DNA of 64,000 nucleotides from Thysanoteuthis rhombus (GCA_963457665.1 OY735205.1:27624691-27688690); one strand, 5' to 3'; shown: positions 1-10,399, counted from the first letter of the stretch. Translations and numbers: made by a program. Notes: generated from the sequence alone by a model not told the origin.

Positions 1-560
1 AAATGTATTTTTGGCAGAATTTTAAAGAAAATATTTGTTTTATTTCTTTTTTTTTTTTTTTCAATTCTTCTGGAATCGGTAAAATTAGATTTAATAAGAT
101 TCTGGTTTACTTTTTTGGGAGGAATTATTTCTCTTGTCAATATCTGTCAAAAACAGGTGGGAGAACTTATATTTTACATTAATAGGAAAATTGTTTTTTC
201 ACAAATTTATCTTAAATTTCAATGACGATGAAAAAAAAGTAAAAACTCTTTTCTCAGCAAGAGAAAATGGTTTGGCATACATTATAATTTACTTAGCTGA
301 TTCTCTTGAAATATATTTTTCTTTAAATTCAATAAGAACTTTTGCTGCATTTGTGCTTTCATAGTCCTGATGAAAAATACAAATGAAAATCAGTATCATT
401 TATTTTCTATGGTCTTATCAGTAATTTTTTTTGTCTTCACTTCAAATTCCTGGATATATATGTAACTGAAAAGCAATCAGTGTGCGTACCTCTGTCAACA
501 CCAGTGTCACTAAAAACTGAATAAAAATGTTTGTATTGCTTCGATGGAGAGCAGAAAAGT
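1..560. other. AT-rich spacer, nothing recognised
   Basis: Poly-T tract near 47-61 and AT-rich sequence. The short open frame at 134-364 has no recognisable motif and reads like chance sequence. Confidence 0.5.
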
Positions 561-1010
561 ATTAAAGATTCCTGGATCTGCCCAAGATTCGATCAATTCT
601 CCATTTGGTTTCCACCATTCTACTAAAACTTTATTGAGAACCATGGAAGATATGGCATGGAGTAGCATGAGTGAATAGACAAATGTATCGAAAATTAAAA
701 AATCTCTCCCTCCAATTTTTTAGATGCTTCCTAGGATTCAACCAATCCTTCCTTACTCTACAAACTACCCATCCAGAAAGTTTCATTGTAATTCTTTCAG
801 AACTTTTGGAGATATTGTGTGGACAAATAGTTACAATACAAGAGAGATAACTGCAAAAAGTTTCCTCAACCCGCATTTTAATCGATTATTCAGCTACCTA
901 TGGACAACCCAAGTTCAAATTGTCTTTGAAATTCATTGCGAAGTTCGGAATATATTTTGTAGACAGAGACAGACAAACATGAGTGAATACATATACCTCT
1001 TCCAACTTCA
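561..1010 (-). repeat. Array of about three 165-bp repeat units
   Basis: Three diverged head-to-tail units on the minus strand (about 561-715, 725-890, 890-1005). Each carries, on the minus strand, a block like 'GATCCAGG', then 'CTGTCTG', 'CCACACAATATCTCC' and 'AGTTCT..TGAATTTCA'. The plus strand at 795-835 shows the complement, for example 'GGAGATATTGTGTGGACA'. The same unit forms the core of the element at 24.7-25.85 kb and occurs singly at 10.4, 52.8 and 61.9 kb. The two open frames through 631-1059 are translations of this repeat, not genes. Confidence 0.6.
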
Positions 1011-1696
1011 TCCGCAAGGATTTATTTTAAAAAAACAAGGAATATTCTTGTTTCTATAAGTTATTCATTTGATGGGATAAACAAATGAGAAAAGGTTGTT
1101 TGTGGTTTTAAATTGGATAATTTTTTTTCCATTCAAAGACATGCATCAACTTATCCAAAACAGGGCATGTATATTTTTTACTCTGATTAGTAAAACTAAG
1201 AATAAACTGCAAGTTTATAAGCTTTAAGATAAGCTTTTTTTCCTTTATGAAATGACTTGATTGCTGCCCATATATTACAGAATGTAAATTTACTTTTCAA
1301 TGCAAATTCATATTATAGAATATAAATTTACTTTTCAATGAGAATTTTTTCAATTTGAGTAATCTAGTTATTCCTCCCTGCAGCCAATTCTCAGAGATAT
1401 TATTTGTCTCCATGCTTTCTGTCTTGGAATTCTTCTTTCTCTATACAGACTTGTCAATTTAATGGAAACCATTTCAAGATGTGAAATCCAGATCTCAGAA
1501 AAGCCCAAGAGAGATTGTAAGAGTGTTACATATAGAGTAAAACTTGCAGGAAGATAGAAGATAGAAGGAAGATATTGGAAGGGTTGAGAAACACTCAAGA
1601 ATTTTTCCTATATAAATAAATGCTCCTTTGCTTTATACCATTTTGGCTTTCAAAAGGTTTCACAGGGAAAGCTCTACTTTTGGAGAGTGGGAGAAA

Positions 1697-1700
<4 letters not shown>
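1011..1700. other. Unannotated AT-rich stretch
   Basis: Contains a short local duplication of 'TATAGAATATAAATTTACTT'-like sequence near 1275-1340. Nothing gene-like is seen. Confidence 0.5.
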
Positions 1701-1703
<3 letters not shown>

Positions 1704-1743
<40 letters not shown>

Positions 1744-1748
1744 TATGT
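1704..1748. repeat. (TA)n-(CA)n compound microsatellite
   Basis: About 14 TA units followed by about 6 AC units. Confidence 0.95.
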
Positions 1749-1749
1749 A

Positions 1750-2765
1750 TCATATTTTTAGCGATAAGTTGTCAATGATTGAAAAGTGCTCAATATGAGA
1801 GATAGAGCATATACAAATAAATGCTCACAGAAAATTCATTGCTTCATGACTTCAACTGCACCAACATAAAACCAAGAAGCTCTGAATTTTTTCTGTGTAT
1901 CAAAGGTACTTAGGCCTTTGATATTTATCTAAACTAATCATCAAACTATAAGAACATCATAACTTGAGAGAAGTTGGTATTTGATCCATACTGCCAGGGA
2001 GCCATGGTGAAACAGCAGTACTGCTTTTAATTCCCTGAAACTGTGCCTCAATGAGCAACTGAGGATCCTCTCAAGAAAAAAAAAAGTCACTTTTTTATAC
2101 AAGCAGGTGAATTTTGTTTTACACAATAAGATCATCTGTTTTTACAATAGTGAAGGATTATACAAATATAAATAGCTTTACAGCTTTAGACACTAAATAT
2201 ATAGATGAGTTTTTCCCAAAAATTTAATGTTATTTCTATGAAAGTAGTTTAGGTAATTTTTTTTGTGGTTTTCATGTTTTACACAGAATTTGATATTATG
2301 ATACTATGTGTGGATTCTTCTTTTTGGGATCATTAGTTGATCACCATGGAACTGTTTTAGATTCAAAAACAAAAGTTGTATAAACATGGCACCTCCCCTC
2401 AAGCTATGATTTTAAAAAATGGCTTTATTCGGTTATTTTTAGGGCCATTTTATACTTCATGGGGATTGTTATTTTACATAGAGTATTATCATAATGTATT
2501 GTATATTGATATTATGTTATACTACAAATCATTTAATGCCTTGAAACACTGGTCTTACTCATGTAAGTTACCCCAAAATGTATTTGACAATCAGGGATCA
2601 ATAAATAAGCATGCATACTCACTCACAAACTGCATCTTAGTTTGATGCAGGTTGCAGTGATAGGAATAAAATTGGCTTGAAATCCTGGCTTTTATTTTGA
2701 CTTTAACATCAAATGGTGCCATCGCAGAGGAAACCCAACTTTCATACAAGACAAGCCAAAAGATT
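1750..2765. other. Unannotated AT-rich stretch
   Basis: No repeat shared with the rest of the window and no coding motif was recognised; the 89-codon frame at 2376-2645 has no identifiable feature. Confidence 0.45.
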
Positions 2766-2767
2766 TT

Positions 2768-2850
2768 TATAAAGCCAAGTCTGGCACAAGCTCAAAGAAG
2801 TGGAGCATCTAGTGAGGATCAATCTATACATAATGGTCAGATGCAGAGCC
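2768..2850 (-). mobile_element. SINE family B, decayed copy
   Basis: Plus strand reads 'AAGTCTGGCACAAG', then 'TAGTGAGGATCAATCTA', matching the units of the tandem SINE array at 13.14-13.60 kb. On the minus strand this is a B-box-like 'TTGATCCTCACTA' followed by the SINE tail 'CTTGTGCCAGACT'. The 5' (A-box) half is poorly preserved. Confidence 0.5.
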
Positions 2851-2974
2851 TTACTGGAACTTCTATATAAGGAATATGTATAGAATTATAATGGAGTACT
2901 AAAATATCTAATTCTGTATAAAACATAAAAATCCTTTGAAATCTTTGGTGTTTAAAGTTATGAAACTTTCTAGA

Positions 2975-2975
<1 letters not shown>

Positions 2976-3012
<37 letters not shown>

Positions 3013-3185
3013 CAATAAGGAATGAGATAGACTTAAGAGTAAAAGTACATGGAGACTTCATTTATCGATTGATTAATTCATGAATTAATTACCTATGGAT
3101 TAATCAGAATGCTATACCTGTTTTGGTAGGGGTTCCCATCTTCAGTAGCATGTGTATACTTTTTAGTGGTTAAATTTATATACAT
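2976..3185. repeat. Dispersed repeat X, copy 1, with internal (TA)n
   Basis: A (TA)n run at 2976-3012 is followed by about 170 bp that matches 11,085-11,262. Shared blocks include a 'GAGACTT/GAAACATT..TTTATC' segment, 'ATTAATTTGTAG/ATTAATTACCTA', 'TTCCCATCTT.AGT' and 'CA.TGGTTAAA'. Both copies lie beside microsatellites. The type of element is unknown. Confidence 0.6.
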
Positions 3186-3199
3186 AAATATATATAATG

Positions 3200-3240
3200 T
3201 GAACGTAGTGATGCTCTTACCATTGAGCTATATTTTCACT
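3200..3240 (-). mobile_element. tRNA-like 5' half (A box only)
   Basis: The minus strand reads 'TATAGCTCAATGGTAAGAGC', a classic D-arm/A-box sequence with paired GCTC/GAGC, matching the head of the tRNA-like core at 3780-3861. No T-arm or B box follows, so this is a fragment and not a tRNA gene. Confidence 0.6.
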
Positions 3241-3340
3241 TGTAATACGAAGGTCAAATAGCTGCTTTCAACACAAATTTTCATCTCATTTATTCTTGGT
3301 CTGTTCATCTCTTTCAACGCGACATTTATGCTTTGAGAAA

Positions 3341-3672
3341 TGGAGGTATTTGGTCCGACAGAATGAATAATGAATTGCATTATATTATATAGAAAATTAT
3401 TTGAAATGATCTCCGTTGTTACTTAATTAATATATCACTCAATTTAGACAACATAATTAGAATAAACAAAGAAAATTGAAGTGTTGAAGCAGCTACCCAA
3501 TTGGAAACAGGCTCAGTTCCTGCAGGAGCCCAGTCTTCTTTATTTGTTTATCCTCTCAACGTTATCTAAATTGAGTGGTATATTAATCGTGTAATGACGG
3601 AAGATCATTTGGAACAGTTTTCTATATAACGTAACGCAATTTATAATTTATTTTGTCAGACCAAATATGTCC
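3341..3672 (+). mobile_element. Foldback element with tRNA-derived centre (copy 1)
   Basis: Two inverted arms of about 134 bp, 3341-3474 and 3535-3672, match each other along their full length. The left arm starts 'GGAGGTATTTGGTCCGACAG'; the reverse complement of the right arm starts 'GGACATATTTGGTCTGACAA'. Between them at 3484-3531 is the 3' half of a tRNA-like sequence, including 'TTGAAGCAGCTACCC' and a B-box-like 'GCTCAGTTCCTGC'. The same sequence occurs in the complete core of copy 2. The open frames are incidental. I do not know a named family; it resembles a MITE or foldback element that contains a SINE head. Confidence 0.75.
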
Positions 3673-3706
3673 TTTTCTTGAATACATATATATATGGATT
3701 GAAAAA

Positions 3707-3910
3707 ATGGATATATTTGATCCGACAGAATGAATAATAAATTGCATTTCATTATATAGAATATATTTGCATTACCAATGGTTGTTGAGCTCAATGGTAA
3801 GAGCGTAGCTGCATTGAAGCAGCTACCCTATTGGTGGCTGGTTCAATTCCTGCAGCTGCCACATTTTCTTTAATTGTTCATTCTATTTACATTGTCTAAT
3901 TCAGTCACAG
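3707..3910 (+). mobile_element. Foldback element with tRNA-derived centre (copy 2)
   Basis: The left arm at 3707-3770 repeats the copy 1 arm terminus ('ATATTTGATCCGACAG'), and the right arm at 3862-3910 matches the inner part of the copy 1 right arm ('CTTTAATTGTTCATTCTA' against 'CTTTATTTGTTTATCCTC'). Both arms are shorter than in copy 1. The centre is a complete tRNA-like unit, annotated separately. The two copies lie head to tail 35 bp apart. Confidence 0.65.
3780..3861 (+). ncRNA. tRNA-like sequence at the centre of foldback copy 2
   Basis: 82 nt with an A box 'GAGCTCAATGGTAAGAGC', a B box 'GGTTCAATTCC' and a 3' end in GCCA. The acceptor stem GGTTGTT/AGCTGCC pairs in six of seven positions if G-T is allowed. 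The anticodon arm is abnormal: 'GTAGCTGC' and 'GCAGCTAC' pair over 8 bp around a 6-nt loop ATTGAA, so there is no normal 7-nt anticodon loop. It is therefore a tRNA-derived pol III promoter unit, not a working tRNA. Confidence 0.6.
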
Positions 3911-4840
3911 ACCCCATCATCTAAGGTCTCATAGACATGGAAAACCCTCCCAAAAATCTTTGTTCGCAAAGCCAAGCCATTCATATATAAGTATAAAAGC
4001 ATCTGTCACATTGCATTAAATTGAGATATTTGAGAGTTGCGGAAAATGTAAGCATTTCCTAATATTGATCACTAAATTTAATTTATAAACCTTTAAAGCG
4101 AATCGGAATTTTATAATTCTGATTTTCAAAAATTTCTTATTTGATAAATGGACATTTAATAAGTACATATTATTTTGCGGGGAATTGATTTTTATTTCAT
4201 AGATGGACATCAAATATTTCAACAAATGTGTAAAAAAAGAAGATAAATAAATAGAGCTTATCAAAATTCATGAATATTCTAAGTGCTGCCATTTTCCTGC
4301 AATCTTTTTCCAAAAATCTTCCAAGGACTTGTAATCTATTCTAGAACTAAAAACTGGGATTCAATTTTGCTACCAAATTTTTCAGGTAATCAATATAAAA
4401 TCACTTTGCCAACTGGCATTTCTCCGGTGCGTCCTCCAGTGACATGGAACACACGTCGTTGCCAATATTATTACCTTGAGCTATTAAGGGTGATTTGTTG
4501 CAGGGTTTAAATTTAAACCCAGTTCTTTAGATAAAATCTGAGAGATGTTGAAAACTAGCTGTACCTGAGAAAATTCCATGGCTGTTGACAACTGTGATGT
4601 GATATCATTATTCTAGCCTATATATTTCAGCAATTAAAGTCTAGAAAGACAGTGACCAGACTATATGATGTATGGAACAACCTGCTATAAGTGTCATGTG
4701 AAATAATTTTATGTATTTCATTGTATGAAACTATAGGTTTTGATTATTTCACTTTTAGTGTTGCCAAATTAGATATCCCATGTCTAAATTTAGATCTTTT
4801 GCCAATTTAGATATTTTATGTTTAAATTTAAAATTTAAAC
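3911..4840. other. Unannotated stretch with an 18-bp perfect palindrome
   Basis: AT-rich sequence without recognisable genes. Positions 4503-4520 are the perfect palindrome 'GGGTTTAAATTTAAACCC', and a related 'TTTAAATTTAAAATTTAAA' lies at 4820-4840. Confidence 0.5.
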
Positions 4841-5085
4841 ATTTCTCGAGAACCACTGATCCAAAATGCTTTAAACTGAAAACTGCTCTGCTATTTGGGC
4901 TGACTAATATATCAAATTCATACAATGGCCAGTTGTTGGGTAATTGCAGTGCATTAGATTTCTCAAGAACTGCTGATCCAAACACCTTCAAAGTTGACGT
5001 TGCAATGCTGGTGTGCTGATTAATATATATAGCAAATATCAACCCATGTATTATGGCCAGTTTTCTAGTTATCTCTGTGAATTTA
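4841..5085. repeat. Two-unit tandem repeat, period 117 bp
   Basis: Unit 1 begins at 4841 ('ATTTCTCGAGAACCACTGAT') and unit 2 at 4958 ('ATTTCTCAAGAACTGCTGAT'). Both then contain 'GATCCAAA', 'TGCT.TG....GCTGA.TAATATAT' and 'ATGGCCAGTT'. The units have diverged by roughly a quarter. The 111-codon minus-strand frame and 79-codon plus-strand frame here just translate this duplication. Confidence 0.7.
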
Positions 5086-5834
5086 CACATCCAGATTTAC
5101 TTTTGTTGAAGTGATTTATTATCTCTGGAACATATTTATATACACTATAATAACATACAAAGGCAAATGAAACTTGTATATTTCTTCTCCTTATCATTAT
5201 TGATTACTTTGAATGTCTGTCTATTTCTGTAGTCTATTATTACATTCTTAATATTCAGGCTTCAGACTTGTGTAGATGGAGTAATGAATGAATGACAGTT
5301 ACAGTAAAGGTTGATTCCCTTTTGCTCCCACTCAAGCGTGAGCACCCCCTTCCATTCTAACCCTTCTTCATTTCATTGCACATGCGTTTAGGGAGGAAGA
5401 AGAGACAGGATCAAAGATATGAAGAGAATTTAAATGTTATTGCTGTAAGATATTATTCTTTAGTTCCTTGACTGCTGGCCTTCTTTACCCAAACATGAAA
5501 AGGGAAAAGCAGTTATAAAGCTAAAGAACATTTTCAAAGAAATAAATCAACAAGTTTTATTGGTGTTAGAAGACATCAGAGAAGAAATGAATAATAATCA
5601 AAGAACATTTCAGTTCTACATACAAATGTGCAGAATAATATATAGGTGGAGGTCTTCTCTTGAATTTGGGCAAGATTTTCCTACTTGCCAATGTATTTCA
5701 TAGTTTTAAATATAACTTATTTATGGGTTACTCTTTTGACAGCCCACTATCAAGGCTGACAAAGAGCATTGCAGCTTTTCATTGCTACTACTACTACAGG
5801 TAAAATCGTTATGGGAAAGTGCTTTGCCAAGGGC
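5086..5834. other. Unannotated stretch
   Basis: A B-box-like 'GGTTGATTCCC' at 5311-5321 hints at a decayed SINE, but no convincing A box precedes it. Otherwise nothing is recognised. Confidence 0.4.
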
Positions 5835-5900
5835 ACACTCACCCAATTTCTTCTCACCAGGTAGAACTCATTAGTTATGATATCTGGCATTCAGACTGAG
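5835..5900 (-). mobile_element. SINE family B fragment
   Basis: The minus strand 'AACTAATGAGTTCTACCTGG' resembles the B-box region of the array at 13.1-13.6 kb, and 'CACTCACCC' lies alongside. Only this short block is preserved. Confidence 0.35.
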
Positions 5901-6317
5901 CAGGGATTGTTAATTCATGCTTTTTTCTATAAACAATGTATGTAAAGTTAATATCAATAATTGTTATTGTAATTTGAACACAATTCACAAATTTCAAAAA
6001 GTTTGATTGCACAATGTAAATTAGTGAATTGAGAGAAAAAGTTCTGACATTTACTAAACTTGGCTCAGTATGGTAGAAGACCAAACAAAGTTAACAGGAA
6101 TGAAGGCTCTTTTTTATAAGTTTATGTCAAACCCATTTTCCGAGTTTCTGAAATTTTCATAGGGCATGTAACTGACTACAAATATTACAACTGACTGATT
6201 GTATAAGCAATAAAGAGTTGATTGAATTTCAAAGATGTTTCTATGATTTCCCTGACTTTATACAACAGTTGGTGTAAGTTATTTGTATTAACCTGATACC
6301 TTGGTTGTTATTCTTTA

Positions 6318-6418
6318 CTTAGCATAGATTAGTTCAGACTAGAAATATGAAGCCTTCAGCAAGGATCGAACTCATTAGTTAGTAGCAATGATCAATAATC
6401 AACCTACGACAAGGCACC
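6318..6418 (-). mobile_element. SINE family B copy
   Basis: The minus strand shows a tRNA-like head with B box 'GAGTTCGATCC', the best match to the pol III consensus among the family B copies. It is followed by a tail related to the family B 3' end ('CTAGTCTGAACTAA'). The A-box half reads 'GTAGGTTGATTATTGATCA' and is diverged. Confidence 0.55.
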
Positions 6419-6980
6419 TTAATACATTGATTATTATGAAATTTTCAAACTGCGACGCAGTTATATTGTCTGTAACTTTGAGAAGAGTTATTCACATCTG
6501 AACAATTGTACTCCATTGAGTTCTTGGTGTTGTTGGAATTGCCAAGGTGTATGGATGATGTTGATGGTTTTATCTCCATATATATTGTCGCTGGAATGAA
6601 CTGATCCAGTTGGTGTATTGACAACCTTTTATTTGTCACCATTTTCTGAATAAATAGGGTTTTTCTCTTATTTTTTTTTTACTGATTATATACCTGAATG
6701 ACGCAAACAAATGGATTGACCGAAACTTAGTCGTGAATAACATCAGCAACACGAGGGAAAAGTTCAGTTGTCCAAACAAAACATGAAATATAAACATGGT
6801 GAAATAAATCACTATCATCCCTAACTGAGTAAAAATAAGGTAACAGATTATTAGAACTTTCATGAAATAACATATTTTCCCAAAGTATTCTGTTATACCT
6901 TACGTTCACTTATGTCATAATGCATTTTGGATATTGAACTCTGTTATATCAGGATCTGCCTTTATTTGATTATGCTTCAT
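6419..6980. other. Unannotated stretch
   Basis: AT-rich. Short overlapping minus-strand open frames at 6445-6909 show no recognisable domain. Confidence 0.45.
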
Positions 6981-6984
6981 GGAA

Positions 6985-7331
6985 CCTACACAAAAGACTG
7001 ACCCTGAAACTGAGAACCATGCTGCTTGCACCAGAGAGAATCATGCTTAACCTCACACGGAGGGATCACGAGACAGCACAGTATATTGGAGGAAAGGCAG
7101 GAGTCTGAGATATCATGGAATTCATAAGGAACCTTAAATGGCAATGGACTGGTCATGTTGCAAGAATGGCAGATTACCGATGGATATCGCGACTTACAAC
7201 ATGGATCCCCAAAGATAACATGCAAAACCGGGGCCAAGAAAATATAAGATGACGAGACAAACTTGATAAGTTTAGAGAGTATCGGTCTGGCAAATCAATG
7301 ACGGATGATAAGAGGCTGATGATGATGAATT
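6985..7331 (+). mobile_element. RTE-type LINE, 3' fragment
   Basis: Translation in shifting frames gives the typical C-terminal region that follows the reverse transcriptase in RTE-like LINEs: 'ERIMLNLTRRDHETAQYI', then 'LKWQWTGHVARMADYRW', 'TTWIPKD', a segment rich in Arg/Lys, and 'LDKFREYRSGK'. It ends in the short 3' tail 'CTGATGATGATGA' at about 7317-7330. It is heavily truncated at the 5' end and has frame disruptions. Closest relatives in the window are at 35.5, 42.8 and 45.5 kb. LINE identity rests on motif reading; the RTE label is the part I am less sure of. Confidence 0.7.
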
Positions 7332-7836
7332 TAAAAAATTCAATTTCACTTATACGACACAATAAGTTATTTTCATTTGATTTTCTAATTTCTTCAGAAA
7401 GTAAACATATTATTTCTATTATTCATTATCATCATCTTTGAAAATTGTGACCCTCTCTTCTGCCATGTGCCATGACAATGGTCTCTTCCCATAATACTCA
7501 CTAATAAAGACTGTTAGTAGTAAAGGGCTCAAGAAGATTAGTTGGATCACTAATGTAATATAATGCCAGAGTGGCCTTTTGAAAGTTGTCCCCTTCTGTT
7601 CTGTTGATAGAACATCTTCCTCCCCTAGAGCAGTCTGAGGGGATAGATGTTTAATCCATCATAACTTAGAGAAAGTTGAGGAAACTAGACATAGAATTAT
7701 TCTAATTGTGAATTTTAAAAAGGTATTGCTCATTCTTACGCGTGCGTACATTTTAAATGCTCTGTCACCAAATCTGTGCCGCTGCAATAATTCTTGTCGG
7801 TATTCCTTCAAAAACAGGGTTACAATTTTATTCATA

Positions 7837-7881
<45 letters not shown>

Positions 7882-8685
7882 GTAATCAGCACGAATGGAT
7901 GATATTGGGTCCTTCACAAGCAGAAGAAAAATGACGGCTTGGAAGTTATTGTAAGCCATAGTTTAATGAAAGAGATCACTAGCATCCTTCCCCTCTGAAA
8001 AGGATCGCTTCAACATCCGCCCCCTGAAAGGGATCACTCTCATCCTCCCCATTAAACCAGTCTAGGCGGGGAGGATTTGTAAGATCTGATTATTTTCTGT
8101 CATCCATATCATTACCATAAGGGAAACTACAAGAGACGGACTCTGGCAAAATATTAATTTTTCCAATTTACTTGCTACTTCCCCTATTAACTTTGATTCC
8201 CTCACTGATATATCATAGGCTGATACAGAACAATATTGTTTCGCCCCTTTGTCTGCAATTCTAAATGGGATTCTTAGTCAGCCATGCATATTTCAATGCA
8301 TTAATTTTCTCCACTAATCGCTCATAAATGTCCTCGTGATAAGCTTACAGTACCATCAAGAATAATGTGATCTCCTCGATGCAATTAGATCTTGGTTAGC
8401 CTCTGACCTGCTTTCAAAGCTACAAAGTACTGGCTCATTTGACTGGGTGACACTTAATACTAACCTCAATTATAGAATTGCCACTTGTCTGGCCCGATTT
8501 CTCTGCGCTTCAGGATTTTTTTTCACTTTTTCATGATGTTTTCCTAATAAGAAAAAGACTCATCTTCCGTCTGGATTCATTTATTCACAACAGTTTCTGC
8601 TTGCTCCAAATCGTTTCAGCCATTTTTTTATTCATGCCTTATTTCGATAACCAGCTTCCTCTCTGAAAATATCTGAATATTATTC
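7332..8685. other. Mixed spacer with a short pyrimidine-rich repeat
   Basis: Contains a (TA)n microsatellite at about 7838-7878. There is also a three-unit, roughly 30-bp repeat around 7974-8053 ('GATCACT..CATCC..CCCC..TGAAA'). Blocks 7612-7650 and 8040-8080 are related ('CATCTTCCTCCCC' and 'CATCCTCCCCATT', each followed by 'CAGTCT.' and a G-rich complement). No gene is recognised. Confidence 0.5.
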
Positions 8686-8689
8686 AGCT

Positions 8690-9010
8690 TAGAAAAAAAA
8701 AGTTAAACATCTTTCGATCAGTGAGGTGAAATGTATAAAGCCATTTAATATTAACAAAAAATAGTCATAGGGAATGGCGACTTAGTCACCTCAAAGTACT
8801 ACTCTTTGGACCTCATCCCAGCTACACTTACACTTTTCCTAAAAAGTCTGCAAAGTCTGCAAAGTCTTCTGTCAGAATCACCACTATCTGCCTCATCACA
8901 TTCTCCTTAATCACGCCCAGGGTCTGAAATTGCTTTTAAAAAATCCAGAAGTCGGAGGGGGCCAAATATGGACTGAAGAGGGTCTTATAGAACAGGATAA
9001 TGCAATGTTT
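8690..9010 (-). mobile_element. mariner transposase remnant (C-terminal part)
   Basis: On the minus strand the translation, in more than one frame, gives 'LGVIKENVMRQIVVILTEDF', then 'ADFLGK' and 'FFVNIK'. This follows the familiar mariner C-terminus: after the 'SPDLAPSDF' catalytic block (represented here by a degraded 'GPLRLLDF' stretch) comes 'KENVLRQL..I..EDF...'. The catalytic N-terminal two thirds is not visible upstream (9010-9240), so this is a truncated copy with several stops and frame changes. It is a plain Tc1/mariner DNA transposon fossil. Confidence 0.7.
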
Positions 9011-9241
9011 TACAAAATCCCTGTACAAGATAAGAAAAATAAATGACTTTGCTAATGATGCTCTTGGCAAGTCAGGAGTTCAAGAAACACACTTATATCA
9101 CTCATCTCTATTTTACAATCATAGGCATGAATATTATATGTATACATATATATGTATGAATATGTGTGTGCATGTTCACTCTATCAATAGTATGTGTATC
9201 GGTAGATTCAAAATATATATCTGTCAGAATGTGATGATTAT

Positions 9242-9503
9242 GAAGATATTTTGGTAGGAACTATATTTTGTTCAGCACCGGTGTTACCCAGTAGCAAATC
9301 AAAGCGTGCTTCTCAAACTCATACCTGGCCAAAAGCATCATTAGGTCAATTGATAAGCGCAAAGCCGAATATAGGCTGTCTCCTGGTAGACACAGGTTTG
9401 ATTCCCGCACAGCACTTATTTCTTTATGCGATCTGGAGCCATTTGTTTTGATACTGGGTAATCCCGGTGTAGTAAAAAATATTGTTCCTACAAAAATGTC
9501 TTT
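9242..9503 (+). mobile_element. Foldback element with tRNA-like centre (second type)
   Basis: Inverted arms 9242-9303 and 9439-9503 match over about 62 bp. The left arm has 'TTGGTAGGAACTATATTTTG' and 'GTTACCCAGTAGCAAA'; the reverse complement of the right arm has 'TTTGTAGGAACAATATTTTT' and 'ATTACCCAGTATCAAA'. The 135-bp centre holds a tRNA-like sequence, annotated separately. The arms look different in sequence from the element at 3.3-3.9 kb apart from a weak resemblance at the very tips ('AAAGACATTTTTG' against 'AAAGGACATATTTGG'). Confidence 0.75.
9335..9416 (+). ncRNA. tRNA-like sequence inside the foldback element
   Basis: A-box region 'TTAGGTCAATTGATAAGCG', a hairpin AGCC-GAATATA-GGCT in the anticodon-arm position, a long variable arm 'TGTCT-CCTGGT-AGACA', and B box 'GGTTTGATTCC'. 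A long variable arm suggests a Leu- or Ser-type ancestor. T33 is missing in the loop and the acceptor strands GCATCAT/ACAGCAC no longer pair, so it is a derived promoter unit and not a functional tRNA. Confidence 0.55.
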
Positions 9504-9547
9504 AAAAATTATCACGTTCTGTTTGATATGAATTTTCCATTTGATAA

Positions 9548-9550
9548 TAC

Positions 9551-9587
<37 letters not shown>

Positions 9588-9597
9588 TACATACATG
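9548..9597. repeat. (TA)n-(CA)n-(TACA)n microsatellite
   Basis: Uninterrupted TA run passing into AC and then CATA units. Confidence 0.95.
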
Positions 9598-9599
9598 GC

Positions 9600-10395
9600 C
9601 ATATTGGTATTTTCAATATAAGTATAAACCTCCTACATCAGACATGTATAGAACTCCAAATGACAGGTTTGTTGGTAATCAATATTTGATTATTAAGAAT
9701 ACTAATATTGGTCATGGAGATTTTGAGGTTCATTCACATCATCATCAATATCTCAAACTTTTTCATTTAAGTTTGTTTTGGGGGGTTTTTCTCTCCTATA
9801 TCAAATCACTGTAACCCCAAAAATGGCTTGCCTGACCAACCAGCTGAGTGAGCTGTGGATTATTCATTCTTTGCTCTTTTGGATGTGTCTCTCCATCTGC
9901 TCTTGGTCACATTTTTGAGGCTACAACCTTAAAAGTATACAATTGCACGCCACTTGGCACCATCAAAAAATGGTTTTGTTTTTTTTCCAAAAAGTGCTTT
10001 GGTTCACAATGGTTATTTTGCCCAAATTTTGTGTTTCTATTTTTTTTAGATAATCTTAGATAATTAGTTCTGGTACTTGCACATTCTATGGTGATTGATT
10101 TCTGAAGGGTCCAGGTGTATCTAATATGCTTTGCTTCATGAATTTTTTCCTGTGAAACCATCTTCAGTTGAAATAGAAGTTGGAGTGGAATTTGACCCTG
10201 TAGCAGATTGTTTTGTTATTCCATAAGTTGGACTAAGCAATAATCAAAAGAAAAATAGGCCGAAAGTTGTTTTTTGACTCTAAATGTACATTTGGTCACA
10301 TCTTTTGATCAAGATTCATGAGAGGTCATTGATTTATAGCGATAAATCTATTACAAATGTAGTGATATAAGATGAATCTTTATTATAAACTCAAG
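9600..10395. other. Unannotated stretch
   Basis: No repeat shared within the window. Overlapping plus and minus open frames at 9848-10161 have no recognisable motif. Confidence 0.45.
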
Positions 10396-10399
10396 GTTA

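Noticed and set aside
3780-3861. Functional tRNA gene
   Set aside because: Both promoter boxes are good but the anticodon arm is an 8-bp stem with a 6-nt loop and the acceptor has a mismatch.
5290-5345. SINE suggested by 'GGTTGATTCCC'
   Set aside because: No convincing A box at the expected distance and no match to the families defined here.
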